From Cryptomeria japonica (taxonomy: Eukaryota; Streptophyta; Pinopsida; Cupressales; Cupressaceae): a DNA stretch of 64,000 nt. Positions 1 to 12,040 of the stretch are shown piece by piece (the first letter of the stretch is position 1; each line of letters opens with the position of its first letter). The translations under genes and the position numbers were made by a program. The stretch covers positions 162,252,849 to 162,316,848 of the forward strand of contig NC_081413.1 of NCBI RefSeq assembly GCF_030272615.1, read 5' to 3'. The notes under the pieces were generated by a model, which was not told the origin of the DNA, made no database searches, and saw nothing but the letters and a program-made list of their open reading frames with translations.

Positions 1-57
1 AATGTGGCACATGATTTTCTGGCAGTTTTTAGCTTTGGTGTTGAGGATCTCTGGTAG

Positions 58-1303
58 TATGATCCAATCAGTGTAGTTCAAGAAAGGCTTAAGGAAAATG
101 GGAACGCTTCGGCATTATGTCAACATGAAAGTAAACCATTGCTAGAAAAGCTTAGAAACCTGGACTCTTGGGATGAGGTAAAAAAAGAGATGGAGAAAAT
201 TCCCACTGACAATAACATTTCAACAGAAGAAATGTCATCACAAATTATGGCATTGCACACACAGAGGACAATAGAGGAGGGTCAGGGAATCCAAAATAGG
301 AGGTCCTACAATTTCTACCGAAAATCTGCTAATCCATCTAACAAATCTATTCCCAAAACAATTTTGCAAGAATGTAAAGAAAGTTATTGGACTCAAACCA
401 AAATAAATGATTTTTGGACTATGAGGAAGAATCTTGGTGAACCAAAGACCAGTGCAAAATTTGAGTCCATCGACGAGGATGTAGATTTTAGCAAATTGTG
501 GAATATGGAGCATCCCACAACAACATATGACAAGAGTGAAGATGATAATGAGTATGAGGTTGAGCCCACTCCAACAAATACTACAGTCTCTAAAATATTA
601 GGTGGAGTCAATGAGTCCATGAAAGAAAAATATAGCAAATGGACAAACATTGTGGAAAAAATGGGTTTTGAAGGTGGTGGTCTAGGTTCCAGATGAGAAG
701 GAATTTGGTATCCACTTGAGGTACAACTTCCATCAAATTCAAAAATCAAAAGCTCCTGTTAAACTAGTCATTGGACTTGATTCTTTAGATTCATCACGGA
801 AAGGTACTACTCATTACCCTTAGGGTCCACCTGCATTTGTTTCAGGTTCTAATCCACAACCACCACCACATCATGGTATTCCCATTGGTGGTGAATCAAG
901 TGCCACTGCCATTGGTGGGGAATCTGGGGGTAGTATTCCTATTAGTGTTCAGTTGAGTGCCACTATGATTGGTGGGGTTGGCATGGGTACTACTATTGAT
1001 AGTAGTTGTCTTGGTGTTGGACAAGGGCAACAACAAAATATCTCTCGCAAGAGGCCACTAGTGGTAGATATTCATACTATTCAAAATCCTATATCAAGTG
1101 CCACTGACACTACAAATCTATCATTTGTAGCTTCAGATCAGACCCCTTGAAAGACTATAAAAACTACACATGAAAGCGACAGTGGGATAGGATCAGGAAT
1201 GGTTGTTGGTAATCCTAGTAATGCATTAGTTAAAACCACAAGCATAGGTGAAACTGAAGACTCTTCTATTCCTATTTCACCTTTCAACATTCAATTGCTT
1301 TAG
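58..1303 (+). pseudogene. Broken ORF with G-patch-like motif
   Basis: The frame is open from the left edge except for a TAG at 55-57, and runs to a TGA at 694-696. It is lysine- and glutamate-rich with no membrane segment. Near its end it reads KMGFEGGGLGSR, then the stop, then EGIWYPLEV, which resembles the core of a G-patch (glycine-rich RNA-associated domain). After a frameshift near 756 the reading moves to a Gly/Ser/Thr/Pro-rich stretch (about 757-1303) with repeated IGG and SAT words, broken by TAG near 820 and TGA at 1148. G-patch segments occur in some plant retroelement polyproteins as well as host splicing factors, so this may be a piece of a retroelement frame. I do not recognise the rest. 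The 5' end lies outside the window and there is no credible ATG. Confidence 0.4.
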
Positions 1304-1773
1304 CAAGCCCAAATTTTCAATTTCGTGATTACCATGAAAAATTTGAACACACATCAAATGAAAATAAGGAAAAAGAGAGAGCATTTCATAGGGTTTCCCT
1401 GACTGAAGTTTTACATGAACAACCTGCAAGGAATAGGGTATTTCCAACATATGACCCACACAATGATATGATGGAGTTCATGGTTGTTATGCCCCCAACT
1501 AAAGATAAAATCCACCACATAGTCAGATAGATCCCTCTGAATTTGAAGTTAGCACCCTCCAAATGGATTTTTCCAAAGTACATAATGTGGACAAAATTAG
1601 TGTGTCAAAAAGGACTAACGAAGTGGTCTACATTTCACTGCTAAAGGTGGAGAGAGAAAAAAATAAACTAGATAAACAAATATAAAAGTTACATGAAGAC
1701 CTAGAAAATGAAAAAATCAAAGATGAAAGCAGTAGATAACAAGTGCAATGATTTATAGAAAAGGATAAAAAGT

Positions 1774-2091
1774 TTGGGCTTTGCAATAGAAATTGCAGAG
1801 CAGGAAAAGATGGATGTAGAATTGAAGGACCTGAGAGACAAACTGGCTAAAAGTAGTAAAAAAATTGATGAGGAAAGAGCCAGTTTTTTAAAATTATACA
1901 AAAGTTATGAGTCTATTGCTGCCAAAATAAGAAAAATACAGGACCTATTGGATCATGAGAAGGAAAAAGAAAAACAATTGGAAGAGGAAGAAGAGGAAGA
2001 AAGAAAAAAATGCGCACAAATGAAAGAAGACCCGCACAATGCAAATGGTAAAATTAAAACTTTGAAGGATGGATTGAAAGATTATATATGA
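1774..2091 (+). pseudogene. Coiled-coil fragment
   Basis: An open stretch of about 105 codons, very rich in Lys and Glu, with heptad-like spacing (IAEQEKMDVELKDLRDKL and later runs of EEEEEE). It would form a long coiled coil. There is no ATG at the front; the first in-frame ATG is about 12 codons in. Stops lie on both sides, and 1304-1773 carries further Lys/Glu-rich pieces in shifting frames. It probably belongs to the same decayed protein as the G-patch-like ORF upstream, in the usual order of globular part, low-complexity linker, coiled coil. No function can be assigned. Confidence 0.35.
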
Positions 2092-3295
2092 AAAATACAA
2101 CGAAGTATATACAAGATAATATTTGGGGGCAAATAATGTAGAGGAGTGAGAAGTTGTGTGAATGGTTTGAATTGAATGACGAGATTAATTTATATGAAAA
2201 TCAAAGGGCACATTGAGAAGAGTATACATGTTTATTCAAAAGAGGATATGGAAAAATAGATTTTACAAGTAGTCTACAGTACCAGTGATAGATATTTGGC
2301 ATCCAAGGGAATTAAGAGCCTCATTGATGCCACAGTTAAGATATCATCTATCCTTTAAAAATGTTAGAAACTAAGGGAAACATCATAAGTTATGGATAAA
2401 TGTGGCAAAAAGATATTGAAGCTGCAAGAAAAGACAACTACTTTGAGATAAAAATGACATACAAAAAAATTCATTGGAAAAGAAGCATACAAAAAAAACA
2501 TGGAGATAAAAATGAAGTTTGATTTAGACTTGCTTCCTAAGAACACAATTCCCCAAAGCTTTCTGGAATTCATCCAACCATTTACAACTTTGAATCTGGT
2601 ATTGGGTGAAACAGTGATGTCAGGTCACTCTTCTAAATATGGATTGTTGATGAAGTTGTAGTTGACTTTCATCAGACAAAGAGTGGAGCACGCTACAAAA
2701 ATTAGCACAAAAATCTTAAGAATCATAGTATGTATTGCACAGTTATCTGCTTTTACTCTTAATTTCAAGGTTTTATGTTTTTTCTGTTTGGAATTTGGCA
2801 TCGCTTGAAATAACTCTGTTTTATGAACAAGAAAAAACTAGCACTCACTATTGCTAATCCAACCTATGAATCTATGATGCACAGTGCAATCCTTCAGCCT
2901 ATCAATTTGTATTCTCAAATTCTCCCAAGTTTTAAGATTTATGCATTTCTCTATTTCTAATTACTAGGTTTTGGGCACTACTATTATCTATATTTAATTT
3001 GTCATGGTTTGAATTAATATTTAATTTTGAACTTTGTTTTTTGAATAGGAGACATCAGACATGTAGCAGTTGTTAAATTTCTAATCTGGCCTGTGATGGC
3101 CATGTAAATTTGTGATGAACCCTGAGTTTGTGATTTTGATGTTGAGTCTTCACATGTTGCAAATCGACTTGAAGTTGTTGTTGCTCCCTTGTTTCTATAA
3201 AAGGGAATTTGGGGTCATTTGCAAAGAGTTATGAAACTTTGTATTGACTTTTGCATGTAGAATCACACATAGTGGTGTATTGAATTAATTGTATA
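2092..3295. other. Non-coding stretch after the broken ORF
   Basis: No frame of useful length on either strand. A TATA-like CTATAAAAGG lies at about 3196-3205, roughly 95 bases before the next LTR. Its setting resembles a U3 promoter, so the stretch could be part of an older LTR now split by the element at 3296. The matching half was not found to the right of 10790 by eye. Confidence 0.3.
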
Positions 3296-4430
3296 TGTTG
3301 TCTTGATGATGATTGTAATGTATTCATCATTTGTTGTCATTGATGAAACACTCTCACACACACATATGATTATATTGACTACCAGTGTAACTTCAATTGT
3401 TTACTCTGTCAACCGGTATGTTAGAGGTTATACTAAGAGGTTTATCTCTAACCGGTACTTTGTGTCAATCGGTATGTGCATAAGAGACAATCTGTGATTA
3501 TACTAATTCAGCATCAAGATGAAGATCAAGATGAAGATCAAGATGAAGATCAAGCGGAGATTCAAGGACAATGGTTCATATGTTTTACTCAAACCAATAT
3601 TTGATTGATCCAATTGGTATTCAGTAATTTTGTGATGAGTTACCACATTTTATGATGAGTTATTACCACTGATTGCTTGATGGTAATTTTTGTGATGAGT
3701 TATGATCACTTGTCCAGATACACTACACCTAGGAAATTGTGTTATGATTTCTTAAGGCTGACATGAAATCATAAGGTCTATATATTGACATTGCAATGAA
3801 TTATTTGATATAGTGAAAGTGTCATGTTATGTGTGAAAGGAAAAAGAGTTAAGTTGCAGAGTATGCAGAAGAGTAGTGTTGAATATGTTTAGAAAGATCT
3901 GATTAAGTAAGTATTGTGCTACTCAGAAAAAATCAAACCATTCTTGTTGTTTTATAATCATTACAGCAGAATCAAATCCCCTAACTGGATAAGCTCTAAC
4001 AAGCTCCAATGTATAAATCCTTTAATAGAGTGATCCATTAGTTTGGATTCAGAAAACCTCCACCAAGGTTACTCCTAACAGGGTACTACCTTTAATAGGT
4101 TATAAGCTTCTAATCAAGCTTTGGGATCTCTAACAAGATTCACTCCTAGGAGAGCACTTTGTAGACCTTAACTGGTCAGTTATCTATTATTACAGATAGT
4201 TAACTTGTGAGTTCCATCTCACCATGGTTTTTACCTATTTGGGTTTTCCACAAACAAACACTTGTGTTATGGTGGACGCTTTACTTTTTGTGGATGATGT
4301 TATATCATTTTGGATTGCATGCATTGTGTTTAAAAGCTTTGTTAAGTTCATCTATAGGTTAGTGTTTGAAGTAGTTTTATTTTTGGTGTCAATGATTCAA
4401 CCCCCCTCTTGGTGCTTTTCAAGTCCATCA
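3296..4430 (+). repeat. 5' LTR of the pol-less element
   Basis: 1135 bp, TG...CA ends, matched along its length by 9662-10790. It carries a short tandem array of a 12-bp AGATCAAGATGA unit near 3515-3553, which is shorter in the partner LTR. Near its right end (4221-4251) is a block CCATGGTTTTTACC then TGGGTTTTCCAC that recurs in other LTRs of this window. Confidence 0.85.
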
Positions 4431-4432
4431 AT

Positions 4433-4445
4433 TGGTATCAAAGCC
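4433..4445 (+). promoter_or_regulatory. Primer binding site (initiator-Met tRNA)
   Basis: TGGTATCAAAGCC, two bases after the LTR end. It matches the complement of the plant initiator-Met tRNA 3' end except for one A in place of G (canonical TGGTATCAGAGC). Confidence 0.8.
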
Positions 4446-4489
4446 TAACTTCTTTGAAGCCTAATTTCTTAGAAGGGAGCCTTACCACC

Positions 4490-5804
4490 ATGGGGGACAT
4501 GAGCTACTTCAAGATGGCTAGAGAGCTAGAAGCTAGCAGAAATGAACTTGAAACCCTTAGGGTCAAACTAAAAGCTTCACAAGTCAAAATGAGAGAGCTA
4601 AATAAACAACTATTAGAGATATCTGATAATAGTTGTTCAGATGAAACCAATATTGATGCTTTAGTAGAGGAAGATGAAAAGTTAAACGGTGAGAAACTAA
4701 ATCTGAGAAGAGAGCTAGAAGGTCTCACTATCCGCATGAGTCGGAATTGAAAGCTAGAAGAGTTGTTGAAGATCTTATCAAGGAAAGAGATCAAGAGATT
4801 AAAAAGATCAAATGGGAAAATGTCACTATGCATGAGCATTTGGTTGCTGAAAGAGAAGAAAAGGAGAACCTATAGCTAGATCTTGAACTTCCATCATCTC
4901 TCAGAGAGAACTTGTCAAAGCATAACGAAGATCTCACCAAAAAGCTTACTGAAGCCAATGAGAAATTGGAGAAGTTCTACCATGCTGGAAGAACAAATTC
5001 AATCACAAAGAATGAAGGGTGATATATCTGGACTTGGTTTTCACACAACTGAAAAAGGTGAATCCTCTAGTACAAATAGCAACAATCCTAAGAACAAATC
5101 TAGTCCTAAGATCAATAAGCCTACTGGTAAGAAGGTCTTTAAATATGTTTTTTTTTTTTCATAAACCTGGTCACACTGCAAATATTTGTAGAGACAAACC
5201 TAACAAAAATGCAAGTTACAATACTAATTAAAGGTATGTGTCCAAGAAATTTGAAGGTCATTGCTTCACATGTTGAATGTATGGACATAGATCTATTGAG
5301 TGCAGATATGGAGAAAACAATCCTCTACCACACATGCATCCAAGACCAAATGGTGACCGGATGAGGAACTTTGACAACTTGGTAAACCTGAACTGGCAAA
5401 GACCCTACCGCAACCGGTTTAGTCCGTTTGAGATGGAAAAGGTAACAAATGTTATTTGCACCATTTGTAATAACTTTGGTCATGTGGCTATGAACTGCAA
5501 AAGAAGAACAAGAAGAGGAAATGCAGGACCTTGGAGATCATCTGGTATGGCCTGCTATCACTGTAACAAACCGAGGCACTTAGCAAAATTTTGTAGATCC
5601 AGAAATAGCCAACCAGTCAATTATTCTAAGGATCAGAAAGGAAAGCAGAAAGTTAATGTTGAAGAAACCAAAGAGGAAATGAATCGGATTTGGAAGAAGA
5701 AAAGTGATGACTCACCTGGAGAAGAAAATGTTCCTTCACCCAGTGAAGAGTGCACTGATGACTTAAGCCTTTTTAATATGGCTAAGGGGAGCTTAATGGT
5801 CTAA
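4490..5804 (+). pseudogene. gag: gag of the pol-less element, with zinc knuckles
   Basis: The start is ACCACCATGG at 4490, a textbook eukaryotic start context, reading MGDMSYFKMARELEASRNEL. A long coiled coil follows (to about 5000), then GLGFHTTEKGESS, a phrase typical of Copia gag tails. Three or four CX2CX4HX4C zinc knuckles come next: one decayed at about 5150-5195 (HKPGHTANIC), one at about 5270-5315 whose fifth residue is now a TGA (CFTC then MYGHRSIEC), and two good ones at 5458-5610 (CTICNNFGHVAMNC and CYHCNKPRHLAKFC; the second has Arg where Gly is usual). Frameshifts lie near 4735 and 5140. The product would be the nucleic-acid-binding capsid protein. No protease follows, unlike Copia elements A, B and C in this window. 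Confidence 0.75.
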
Positions 5805-6219
5805 TTACCTTCGGACCCCTTGAGAAAAATAAGTAGGAAAAGAATTTTGAAACATGAAATTTTGGTAACTTTTTGTCAATATGTTATCAATCATTTTTCT
5901 CCTTGAGCGGTGAAATTAGGGTTTGTAACCCTAATGGGTGAGCATTTAATGCAGTAGGTAAAAAGGATAAAAGTGAGTTTTACTTTGTCATTTTTACCCC
6001 AACGCATTCGAGAAAGAAATTTGGAGTTCTTGCTGAGCTGAGAAAGATTGTTTTGTTGTTAATTGTCAAATTGTTTCGTGATTTGTGAAATTAAGTTGAA
6101 TTGAAGGTTGTAGAAGGTCAAACTGGTGTGCACTTGAGCATTTCAACTAGTAAATGGGGCAACATGCATGAAACAAGGTATTTCTTTGAACATACTACTT
6201 CGAATCTTGTTCATCTGGA
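5805..6219 (+). other. Leader between gag and the second ORF
   Basis: 415 bases without coding. It contains TTAGGGTTTG and TAACCCTAA around 5918-5934, i.e. telobox-like words (AAACCCTAA) on both strands, the kind found in plant promoters and 5' leaders. It could supply separate expression for the frame at 6220, but no clear TATA box is seen. Confidence 0.35.
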
Positions 6220-9200
6220 ATGGCATCAACTTCAAAGACTGTAGAGAGGTTAATGATTACTTTTGAGCCTATGGAAGTTGTAGAGGCAAAACAAATTGTG
6301 TCATATAATGCATTGTCACAAGTTTTGAGTGAAGCTTTGATCAAAGGTGATTTGTCTAGTTACATTGACTGCAAGATAGAAGATTTAGGATCTCTATACA
6401 TTTATGCACAATTGAAATCACTTTGTGATGAGAATGATGATATTGAAACAAAGTATGCTAGGGTTTCTGAAAAGGGTTTTCATAAGATCGCTTACTTTCT
6501 TGAAGATTTCATGGATGAGCATATCAGAATCATTTTGAGTCAAGTTCATGGAGAGAATATGTATTTAGAGAGAACTCGCACAATAACCAAGGAAGCCATT
6601 CAAGTTGTAACTAGTTATTTCTCAACCGATGAAGTACCTATTCTTAGAAGAATTTCAAAAGACATGGTATTCTCTTTAACTGGTTCTACTTTTGATAAGC
6701 ATGCCTTTTCTATCAACAATATTAGAGACCCTGGAGTGAAACTAGCAGCAATGGTGATAGGCTACTAAGTATTTTACTCTAATATACTTAATAGTGTTCC
6801 ATCTGTAGAAATTCATACAGCTCACAGAATGATTGTTGATAATGCAAATTATGATCTCTATGAAGCCATCAAAAGGCAATTATTTCAAAATTTGTAATAT
6901 ATTAAAAAGGATAACAATAAAAAATTCAAGTATGGTCAACTATTGGTCGGATTATTCTTCTATTTTTAGAACTTTCTAAGAGGAATTCGAGACATTGAGT
7001 GGTCAAAAGACCTACCAGTTACTGCATAGATCAGGAACAACATTAAGGCTGTAAATAATACTTTCCCTACAACCATGAATAAGTACTTTAATGAATTTCA
7101 AAAAAAGATGAGCATGAGAATGAGACTACCAGAAGATGTGGTAAGGCACTTTGCAAAAGACATAGTCTTGACTGTTACCATCGACTTTTTCTTGATGCAA
7201 GCAATTGAGCCAAGGGAAGAAGAGATGGAAGACATGAATTATGAGGTAAACCATGATCTACTGGTTGGTTATGCTAATACTCTATTAGCATCTCCCAAAG
7301 ATAAAAAGTACAAAAAATTGGACATTGTGGTAGTCAAAAATGTACCAGCAGAAACCAGTGCTACTCCTGTCACTAATGTGAAAGGAAAGAAAAAGAAAAC
7401 TAACTCACCTCCAGTGATAAAGACTACAAGGGTGACTCAGAGTGTCCTAACCAAAAAGGAACTGACACCTAAAGTATATACAAAGAAGGAAAATGCACCA
7501 AAGAAGAAGAATCGAAAACATATCATCCAACTAGAATCTGAAGGTTCAGATACTAAAGAAGAAGAACCTAAGAAGGTAAAGGCTACCGGTAGAGTAGAAA
7601 AATTAGTTAAGGAAGTGCCAAAGGAAATTATGCCTATTGATATAGCATCTTTCAAGCCAGAAACCCATTATGAAAGAACAATGAAGATACTAGGGAGAAA
7701 TAGGTTTGACAATGTCAAAGAGCATTTTGATTTCTTCACTGTAAATGAGAAAGAGCAAGTCATTCAATAGGTAATCACTCATTTTTGTCATTATAGTAGA
7801 TATTCACATGAACTGGAAAAGGATATCTCAAATTATTTGTACACTATTCTTTTGAATAAATGGGAGGAATCTATTAAATTAGAAAAAAAATCATTGATGA
7901 GGTTTTTGTACAATATTTTTTTGAATTTTGTAAAGATTATATGAGTGCCTTAGTTTCTCGATACAAATCTCAGTTTACATTCAAAGAAAGAAGACTAAAG
8001 TTACTCAGTGGAAAGAAGGCAATTGTTGAAACTAAGGCCCATCAAATAGCCTATGAAATCAAAAGGATGGAAGAACTCATCCAATCCTCTATGAATGAGG
8101 ATAATATTGGTGATGATATTAATCAACCGGAAATGGATGAAGAAGAGATTATTCAACCTAATGAGGTCTATTCTCTCAAGAAAAAGGATGACTCCATTAT
8201 TCATGTTGTTGATGATGTTTAGGACACAATTGATCTATCTAGAGACAACACTGCACCAGATATGGAGCCTTCTGAAAATACAAATGTACAGGTTACCTTA
8301 TTTGAACAATTGACAACTCAACTAAAAGTGGACAATCCACCGGCAACAAAACAACTAGAGAAACCCCAATCTCCACCGATCACTAAAGATAATACGAAGG
8401 AGTCTACTGAAAAGGTTGTCACACAGTCCTTTGAAAAGGAAATGAAGAAGAATAAAAAGAAAGAAATCATTAAGGTTGTATCCTCTGAACTTGCAAAGCA
8501 GCTTGATGAAGATGATGATTCTTTAAGTATTTCAGGACCTATTGATATGAACAACATGAGTGCATCAGAAATGATGAAGATTGCAAGTGTCATGCAATCA
8601 AGAGCGCATAAGAAGAGACTGAAAGAGAAAAAAGTTGAAGCTGAAACAATTCAAACTGTAGTAGATATTTTATTTGGTTTACTACCGGAAACATCTACAA
8701 CACATCTATCTACACCTATTAGCAAACTTGGTCAATTAGTTGCAGATGCATCTGATCAAATCAAGTCACTAGAAGATGTTTCTCAACTCTATGTTGAAAA
8801 GAGTCACAAGAAGTATGGAGAAAAATTGGCAAAGGATATTGATAATGGAAGAATGGCTCTGTCGCACAATAAAGATTTGTTGAGTAAAGCTATTGAAATA
8901 GGAGGAAAGTATCTTTCTTCCACCTCTAATGTTTCTTTTTGTTATTTTGATATCTTAAAAAGACAAACAGAAACAAAGCAAGAGCTAGAAAAGATATGCA
9001 AGGCATATATCCCACTTCAGGACTCTATATTTGCCTTCAGCAAATTTGTAGATAAGTTGCATAACAAATTGGATATCCATGTTATTGGGAAGGCAAAGAG
9101 ACTCCAGTCTCTCAAGGAACTCAAGAATTTGCTCACATCACAAGTAGACATGTTACAAAGAACCTACTCAAATGCAGAAGCTATCTTAGTAACTCTTCAA

Positions 9201-9350
9201 ACCTGCACACTGGATTCAATGGAAGAATTCCATACACAACTTATGTCTACACAAGAGTACACTAAGAACATGCTAGCAACATGGTCAAATGCCATATCAA
9301 AATTGAAGCAAAACTTTAATGATATTTTTATGAGATTAGATAATGCATGA
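6220..9350 (+). pseudogene. Unrecognised ~1040-codon ORF2 of the pol-less element
   Basis: It begins MASTSKTVERLMITFEPMEV at 6220. One frame runs to about 7940 through TAA 6766, TAA 6895, TAG 6967, TAG 7027 and TAG 7768. It then shifts and continues (7941-9350) through a TAG at 8220 to a natural-looking TGA at 9348. The N-terminal ~330 residues look globular (mixed Leu/Ile, acidic patches). The middle (7360-7640) is a Lys-, Thr- and Pro-rich basic linker with many KKK words. The C-terminal ~460 residues are helical and coiled-coil-like. No catalytic motif of a protease, integrase, polymerase or transposase is seen, nor a signal peptide. Its position before the purine tract is where plant LTR elements carry extra ORFs. 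A captured host gene or a structural protein are both possible; I cannot name it. Confidence 0.6.
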
Positions 9351-9391
9351 ACTTTTAAGTTATTGTTGTATATGCTGAACACTTTGATACA

Positions 9392-9394
<3 letters not shown>

Positions 9395-9477
<83 letters not shown>
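9395..9477. repeat. Compound (TC)n(TA)n microsatellite
   Basis: About 29 TC units run straight into about 12 TA units just after the second ORF, inside the element's 3' non-coding part. Confidence 0.95.
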
Positions 9478-9649
9478 CTTTTTCAATTTGGCACTATTGT
9501 CAAAGGGGGAGTAGAAATGTGTATGTGTTCTTTTGAAAATTTTGTATAATGTATGCATTAAGGGGGAGCATGAGTATATGTGTAAATTTGTTGTGTATGC
9601 ACACTTAGCGGTATTACTGTAAAATTTTCTAAGTGTTGCCATCAATGCC

Positions 9650-9661
9650 AAAGGGGGAGAT
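9650..9661 (+). promoter_or_regulatory. Polypurine tract
   Basis: AAAGGGGGAGA directly before the 3' LTR, the expected plus-strand primer. Two near copies (about 9504-9512 and 9559-9568) lie upstream, so the tract is repeated three times in about 160 bases. Confidence 0.8.
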
Positions 9662-10790
9662 TGTTGGCTTGATGATGATTGTAATGTATTCATTATTTTT
9701 TGTCATTAATGAAACACTCTCACACACACATATGATTATATTGACTATCAGTGTAACTTCAATTGTTTACTCTGTCAACTGGCATGTTAGAGGTTATACT
9801 AAGAGGTTTATCTCTAACTAGTACTTTGTGTCAACTAGTATGTGCATAAGTGACAATCTGTGATTATACTAAGTCAGCATCAAGATGAAGATCAATATGG
9901 AGATCAAGCAGAGATTCAAGGACAACAATTCATATGTTTTACTCAAACTGGTATTTGATTGATCCAACCAGTATTCAGTAATTTTGTGATGAATTACCAT
10001 ATTTCATGATGATTTATTAGCACCGATTGCTTGGTGATAATTTTTGTGATGAGTTATGATCACTTGTCCAATTACCCTGCACCTAGGAAATTGTGTTATG
10101 ATTTCTTAAGGCCGACATAAAATCATAAGTCTATGTATTAACATCGCAATGAATTATTTGATATAGTGAAAGTGTCATGTTATGTGTGAAAAGGTAAAAG
10201 AGTTAAGTTGCAAAGTATGCAGAAGAGCAATGTTGAATATGTTTAGAAGGATCTGATTAAGCAAGTATTATGCTACTCGGAATAGATCAAACCATTCTTG
10301 TTATTTTCTAACCATTAGCGCAGAATCAAATCCCCTAACTGGGTAAGCTCTAACAAGCTTCAATGTATAAATCCTTTAATAGGGTGATCCATTAGTTTGG
10401 ATTTAGAAATCCTCCACTGAGGTTACTCCGAACACGGTACTACCTTTAACAGGGTATAAGCTTCTAATAAAGCTTTGGGATCTCTAACAAGATTCACTCT
10501 TAGTAGAGCACTTTGTAGTCCTTAACCGATCAGTTATCTATTACTGCAGATAGTTAACTTGTGAGTTCCATCTCACCATGGTTTTTACCTATTTGGGTTT
10601 TCCACATACAAACACTTGTTTTATGGTGGATTCTTTACTTTTTGTGGATGTTGTTATATCATTTTGGATTGCATGCATTGTGCTTAAAAGCTTTGTTAAG
10701 TTCATCTACTAGTTAGTGTTTGAAGTAGTTTTATTTTTGGTGTCACTGATTCACACCCCCCCCTCCTCTCAGTGCTTTTCAAGTCCATCA
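9662..10790 (+). repeat. 3' LTR of the pol-less element
   Basis: 1129 bp, begins TGTTGGCTTGATG and ends CCATCA. It is collinear with 3296-4430 with scattered substitutions. The C-run near its end (10755-10764) is longer than in the 5' copy. Confidence 0.85.
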
Positions 10791-11134
10791 ATATCATATG
10801 GCTATATTTTGAAAGAATTAATGAAAATAGAAGTTCTCAAACATGTCTAAATAAGCATCTCTGTATCAATAAATGCATTATGGTCTTTTATTATGCTATT
10901 TTAAACCTAGAAATAGATAGTTGAAAAATATAATTACAAATCAATATTAAATTCTAATTGCAGAAAGTTGACAGACTCATAAAATATCATCAAGTTATCA
11001 ACCATAATAATATTCTTTTGTAATATGAATGATGAGATATGGTAATAAGATTAATAAATACCAATCTCTTACAGTTGGCATTCATCCTCATCAAATTTAG
11101 AGCTTTCTTGATTCTTGTTTGTGTTTTCTTCACT
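10791..11134. other. AT-rich spacer
   Basis: No gene seen. It lies just downstream (minus sense) of the hAT-like frame and would include its 3' non-coding end. No terminal inverted repeat is recognised. Confidence 0.4.
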
Positions 11135-12040
11135 CTAAGTCTGCATACCTTTGTTGAACTGCATCTCAATGCTACCAGTAGGTCCATTACATGAGTCAAT
11201 AGTCCCACTGGCACTTTTCTTTGAAGTGTTTCCCAAAACTCTTCTTTCACATTTGGACCTCCAGATTTGCAGTGCCCTATCGTAAGGAAAAGTATGGACA
11301 ACATACCTAGATGTATAGAGCCTCAAACAATTTTCCAATTTTTTGTCCAGTTTGTTTCTTACCTTTGATTTTAGAAACTCCAAAGCACTAAAAACTCTCT
11401 CATCTTCCACCAAACCCAATATCATGGTAAGACATAAATCAGCAAGCTTCAAATATTCTGGCATTGAATCACGCAATGTTGTGTTCTCAGCTATAAATTT
11501 CCAAAGCCTTGTTATTGATCCCTCTTCGTGGGGATTCTCCATTGTGCCATATCGTTCCCTCGTAGTGTATGCAAAATGATATGATTGCTCTCTAAGATGA
11601 GTTTCATCTAATATTCCATTTATAGTTACTCCATTCAATTCTCTGGATATGCAAAATTGTTTTATCAAAGTCAGTAGCTTACTTTGAAAATCAGCTACAT
11701 TGTTGAGGCTCCAATATTGAGGAAACACAATAGACATAGCTTCAAGTAGGTTGTTAGGAGGGAATATACTTCTAATTTGTGAGGAAAGATCATAGGCAAT
11801 TTTCTTCATAGAAGTAGTTACAGACTCAACAATCTTGTCGAAATCTTCCCTTGTAACTCTTGCTAGTTGCTTCCTGGGGCGCTTTCTTGGTTCCCTGGGG
11901 TTGACCATGGCATAGAAGTGCATTGGTATCTCAACTCCCTATACATTGGCACATACCTCCCCATTTGCACCAATTTGTAAAAAGTTGTTAGGATTGTTCA
12001 AATCTGTGAGTGTCTGCCACTTAACAAATTTTTCATTAGA
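11135..12040 (-). pseudogene. hAT transposase C-terminal half, fused to Copia gag/protease
   Basis: About 300 codons on the minus strand with a single TAG stop at about 11936-11938; the frame is otherwise continuous. The C-terminal part carries LVEDERVFSALEFLKSKVRN, the hallmark of the hAT dimerisation domain (pattern EDERVFS...KS..RN). Upstream phrases such as SIFPPNNLLEAMSIVFPQYW and GSITRLWKFIAENTTLRDSM fit the body of hAT-like transposases of the zinc-finger-862/MYM-like type. The BED zinc finger and the N-terminal catalytic half are missing. The frame is continuous with the Copia protease segment to its right: the junction reads IHDVY then SNEKFVKW near 12040. This is either a captured transposase or a hAT insertion followed by deletion. 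It is inactive as it stands. Confidence 0.65.

Larger units (their letters stand above)
3296..10790 (+). mobile_element. LTR retrotransposon without pol, carrying a large unknown ORF
   Basis: Two direct repeats of about 1.13 kb (3296-4430 and 9662-10790) begin TGTTG and end CCATCA. A TGGTATCAAAGCC primer site follows the left one and a purine tract (AAAGGGGGAGA) precedes the right one. The 5.2-kb interior encodes a gag with zinc knuckles, then a separate leader and a long second frame (6220-9350). No DSG/DTG protease, integrase DDE, reverse-transcriptase YVDD or RNase H motif is visible in any frame, so the element is non-autonomous. The flanks (GTATA left, ATATC right) show no perfect 5-bp target duplication. 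The two LTRs differ by scattered substitutions and small indels, so the copy is not recent. Confidence 0.85.
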
